Shown one piece after another: positions 4,106-5,367 of a stretch of DNA of 5,367 nt (position 1 is the first letter of the stretch; every line of letters begins with the position of its first letter). The position numbers were made by a program, and so were the translations under genes. The DNA comes from Leptospirales bacterium. GTDB lineage: Bacteria > Spirochaetota > Leptospiria > Leptospirales > Leptonemataceae. The stretch lies in assembly GCA_014238825.1 (NCBI GenBank), contig JABAAI010000061.1:1-5367 (forward strand). Direction: 5' to 3'. The notes beneath the pieces are model-generated. The model had not been told where the DNA came from. It searched no databases and saw nothing but the letters and a program-made list of their open reading frames with translations.

Positions 4106-5367
4106 TTAGTAAATGCGTGGCTTAAGACGTGCGGTCATTGTATACCTAGGCTGTAAATAGAGCAGTGCGGCTCGTTGAACATCCTCTTTTTTTATTGTAT
4201 CTAAAAGCATATTATAGCGAAAAAGCTGACGATAGTCGCCTACTATAGTCTCAAAATAACCCAGTAAATCGGCAAGCTTAGCATTCTTTTGAAAATAATT
4301 GACAATAGAAAGATTCTGATGTTTTGCCGATAAAGATAGCTCCTCTGGCTTAGGTCCCTCTCTATGGATCTTTTGCAATTCTTCTAAGACAATGCTCTCA
4401 ATACGTTGCATTTTCTCAGGAGATAGGTTGGGTACTGGTTCGATGCCAATCAAAAATAAATTCATAGCACGATTCCCCTTGACTCCGTTCTGTGCGAAAA
4501 CACTCACAGCTAAATTTTCCTCATTGATTAAACGTCGGTGGAGGCGGGTATCTGATCTCCCTGCCAAAATACTACTCAATATCTCTAGGTACAAATCATT
4601 AGGATCGGGCATAGCTGGCTTCAACCAAGCCATGTAAAGGAGTGGGACATCTCCTCCCTCTAATGAGACTTCCAAACGCCTCCTCTTAGGTGGAGTGGCT
4701 TTAACCCTAGTCGGCAAAGGGCGTGCCTCTAGTTTTCCAAAATATTTACGTACCATTTTCTCTGCATTGCTAAGATTAAAGTTCCCTACCAGAGTAATGA
4801 CCATATTATTAGGAGAATAATATTCTTGATAGAAACGCTGGGCCTGCTCGTAGTTTAGGTATTTTATTTTTTCCATAGGACCAATTACAGGATGTCCATA
4901 AGGATGATTAGTATAAATTGCCTCACTAAATTTTTCCCATAATTGACTACGCGGAGAATTATCTATTCGCATTCTTCGTTCTTCTTGAACCACATCTCGT
5001 TCACGATAGAAGTCACGGAGGACTGCATTTTTTATTCTATCGGATTCTAGACGAGCCCAGACCTCAAGCCTAGTGCTAGGTAAATTAACTTGGTAATTTG
5101 TTAAATCAGAGCTAGTATAGGCGTTATAGCCTCGGGCTCCTTGAGTAGCATAAATAAAGGCATCTTCCTCTAAAATAACATAATTACGACTCTGTGTGTA
5201 TAAAATATCTAATAGAGCTTGTTGTTTTGTAATTTCCTTAAGAATATTTTGAGCCTCCGCTGAATTTTTATCACTCTGCTTGTCATAACGCTTGCGCCAG
5301 TGATCTAATTTAAGAGCAAAACGATTTCGAAGAATGAGATATTTTTGCTCGCGAGCAAAGTTGCGGG
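4106..5367 (-). CDS. M16-family zinc metallopeptidase (5' end outside window)
   Basis: The frame is open from the window edge to the TAA at 4106, giving 419 visible residues. A GTG at 4993 is an internal codon: the same frame continues upstream with strongly family-like sequence. The region at about 88-134 carries the M16 pattern G-x-x-x-Y-N-A-Y-T-S-x-D-x-T-x-Y, L-P-x-x-x-L-E-V-W, then E-S-D-R and ERDVVQEERRMR. By alignment with mitochondrial processing peptidase, the second Glu of QEER (4981-4979) is the third zinc ligand. The HxxEH motif is not in the visible part and must lie just beyond the edge. The second, catalytically inactive M16 domain follows, with Y-Y-S-P-N-N-M-V-I-T-L-V-G-N-F near 190 and G-R-S-D-T-R-L-H-R-R-L near 268. 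Such proteins degrade or process peptides, often in the periplasm; location and substrate are unknown here. A Lys/Gln/Glu-rich insert of about 60 residues precedes the NAYTS motif. The gene ends 114 bases before the J-domain gene. Confidence 0.92.
   Translation of the reverse strand, partial: RNFAREQKYLILRNRFALKLDHWRKRYDKQSDKNSAEAQNILKEITKQQALLDILYTQSRNYVILEEDAFIYATQGARGYNAYTSSDLTNYQVNLPSTRLEVWARLESDRIKNAVLRDFYRERDVVQEERRMRIDNSPRSQLWEKFSEAIYTNHPYGHPVIGPMEKIKYLNYEQAQRFYQEYYSPNNMVITLVGNFNLSNAEKMVRKYFGKLEARPLPTRVKATPPKRRRLEVSLEGGDVPLLYMAWLKPAMPDPNDLYLEILSSILAGRSDTRLHRRLINEENLAVSVFAQNGVKGNRAMNLFLIGIEPVPNLSPEKMQRIESIVLEELQKIHREGPKPEELSLSAKHQNLSIVNYFQKNAKLADLLGYFETIVGDYRQLFRYNMLLDTIKKEDVQRAALLYLQPRYTMTARLKPRIY

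Noticed and set aside
4392..4637. Plus-strand open frame of 81 codons
   Set aside because: It is antisense to the well-conserved second domain of the M16 peptidase.
4991..4993. GTG as the start of a 295-residue M16 protein
   Set aside because: The frame stays open upstream to the window edge and encodes conserved M16 sequence (NAYTS, ESDR, ERD), so this GTG is an internal Val.

Overview
The window comes from an AT-rich bacterial genome. Every gene I can support lies on the minus strand, so transcription runs from high to low coordinates. Nothing in it looks like a mobile element, phage, CRISPR array, tRNA or rRNA. The organism cannot be named from this sequence alone. A gene for ribosomal protein S16 followed directly by a KhpA-type KH-domain gene is an arrangement known from Firmicutes, spirochaetes and several deltaproteobacterial-type lineages, and it argues against typical gamma- or alphaproteobacteria. 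The cysteine-paired secreted protein at the low-coordinate end would fit an oxidising periplasm or cell surface. A diderm with an oxidative folding system is therefore my inference, not a demonstrated fact.

Layout in transcription order. (1) 5367-4106: the 3' part of an M16-family zinc metallopeptidase gene, whose start and HxxEH motif lie beyond the window edge. (2) 3991-3236: a 251-residue protein with an N-terminal J domain and no recognisable C-terminal domain. (3) 3146-2901: rpsP (ribosomal protein S16), preceded by a near-consensus sigma-70 promoter whose -10 box lies only 5 bases from the start codon, which predicts a leaderless or nearly leaderless mRNA. (4) 2881-2636: khpA, 19 bases after rpsP with a strong Shine-Dalgarno, so almost certainly co-transcribed with it. 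(5) 2543-1: the first 847 codons of a large exported protein made of at least seven fibronectin type III-like modules rich in paired cysteines; its 3' end lies beyond base 1.

rpsP and khpA form a two-gene translation/RNA-binding unit. The usual following genes rimM, trmD and rplS are absent; an AT-rich inverted repeat and then the FN3-like gene take their place. The J-domain gene and the M16 gene have their own spacers and are not obviously functionally linked to rpsP. No gene-free stretch exceeds about 115 bases.

The points most worth following up are the cysteine-paired FN3-like array, the predicted leaderless rpsP, the detached rpsP-khpA pair, and the J-domain protein with a pentapeptide linker encoded by a 15-bp tandem repeat. 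I see no clear evidence for a wholly new multi-gene system.
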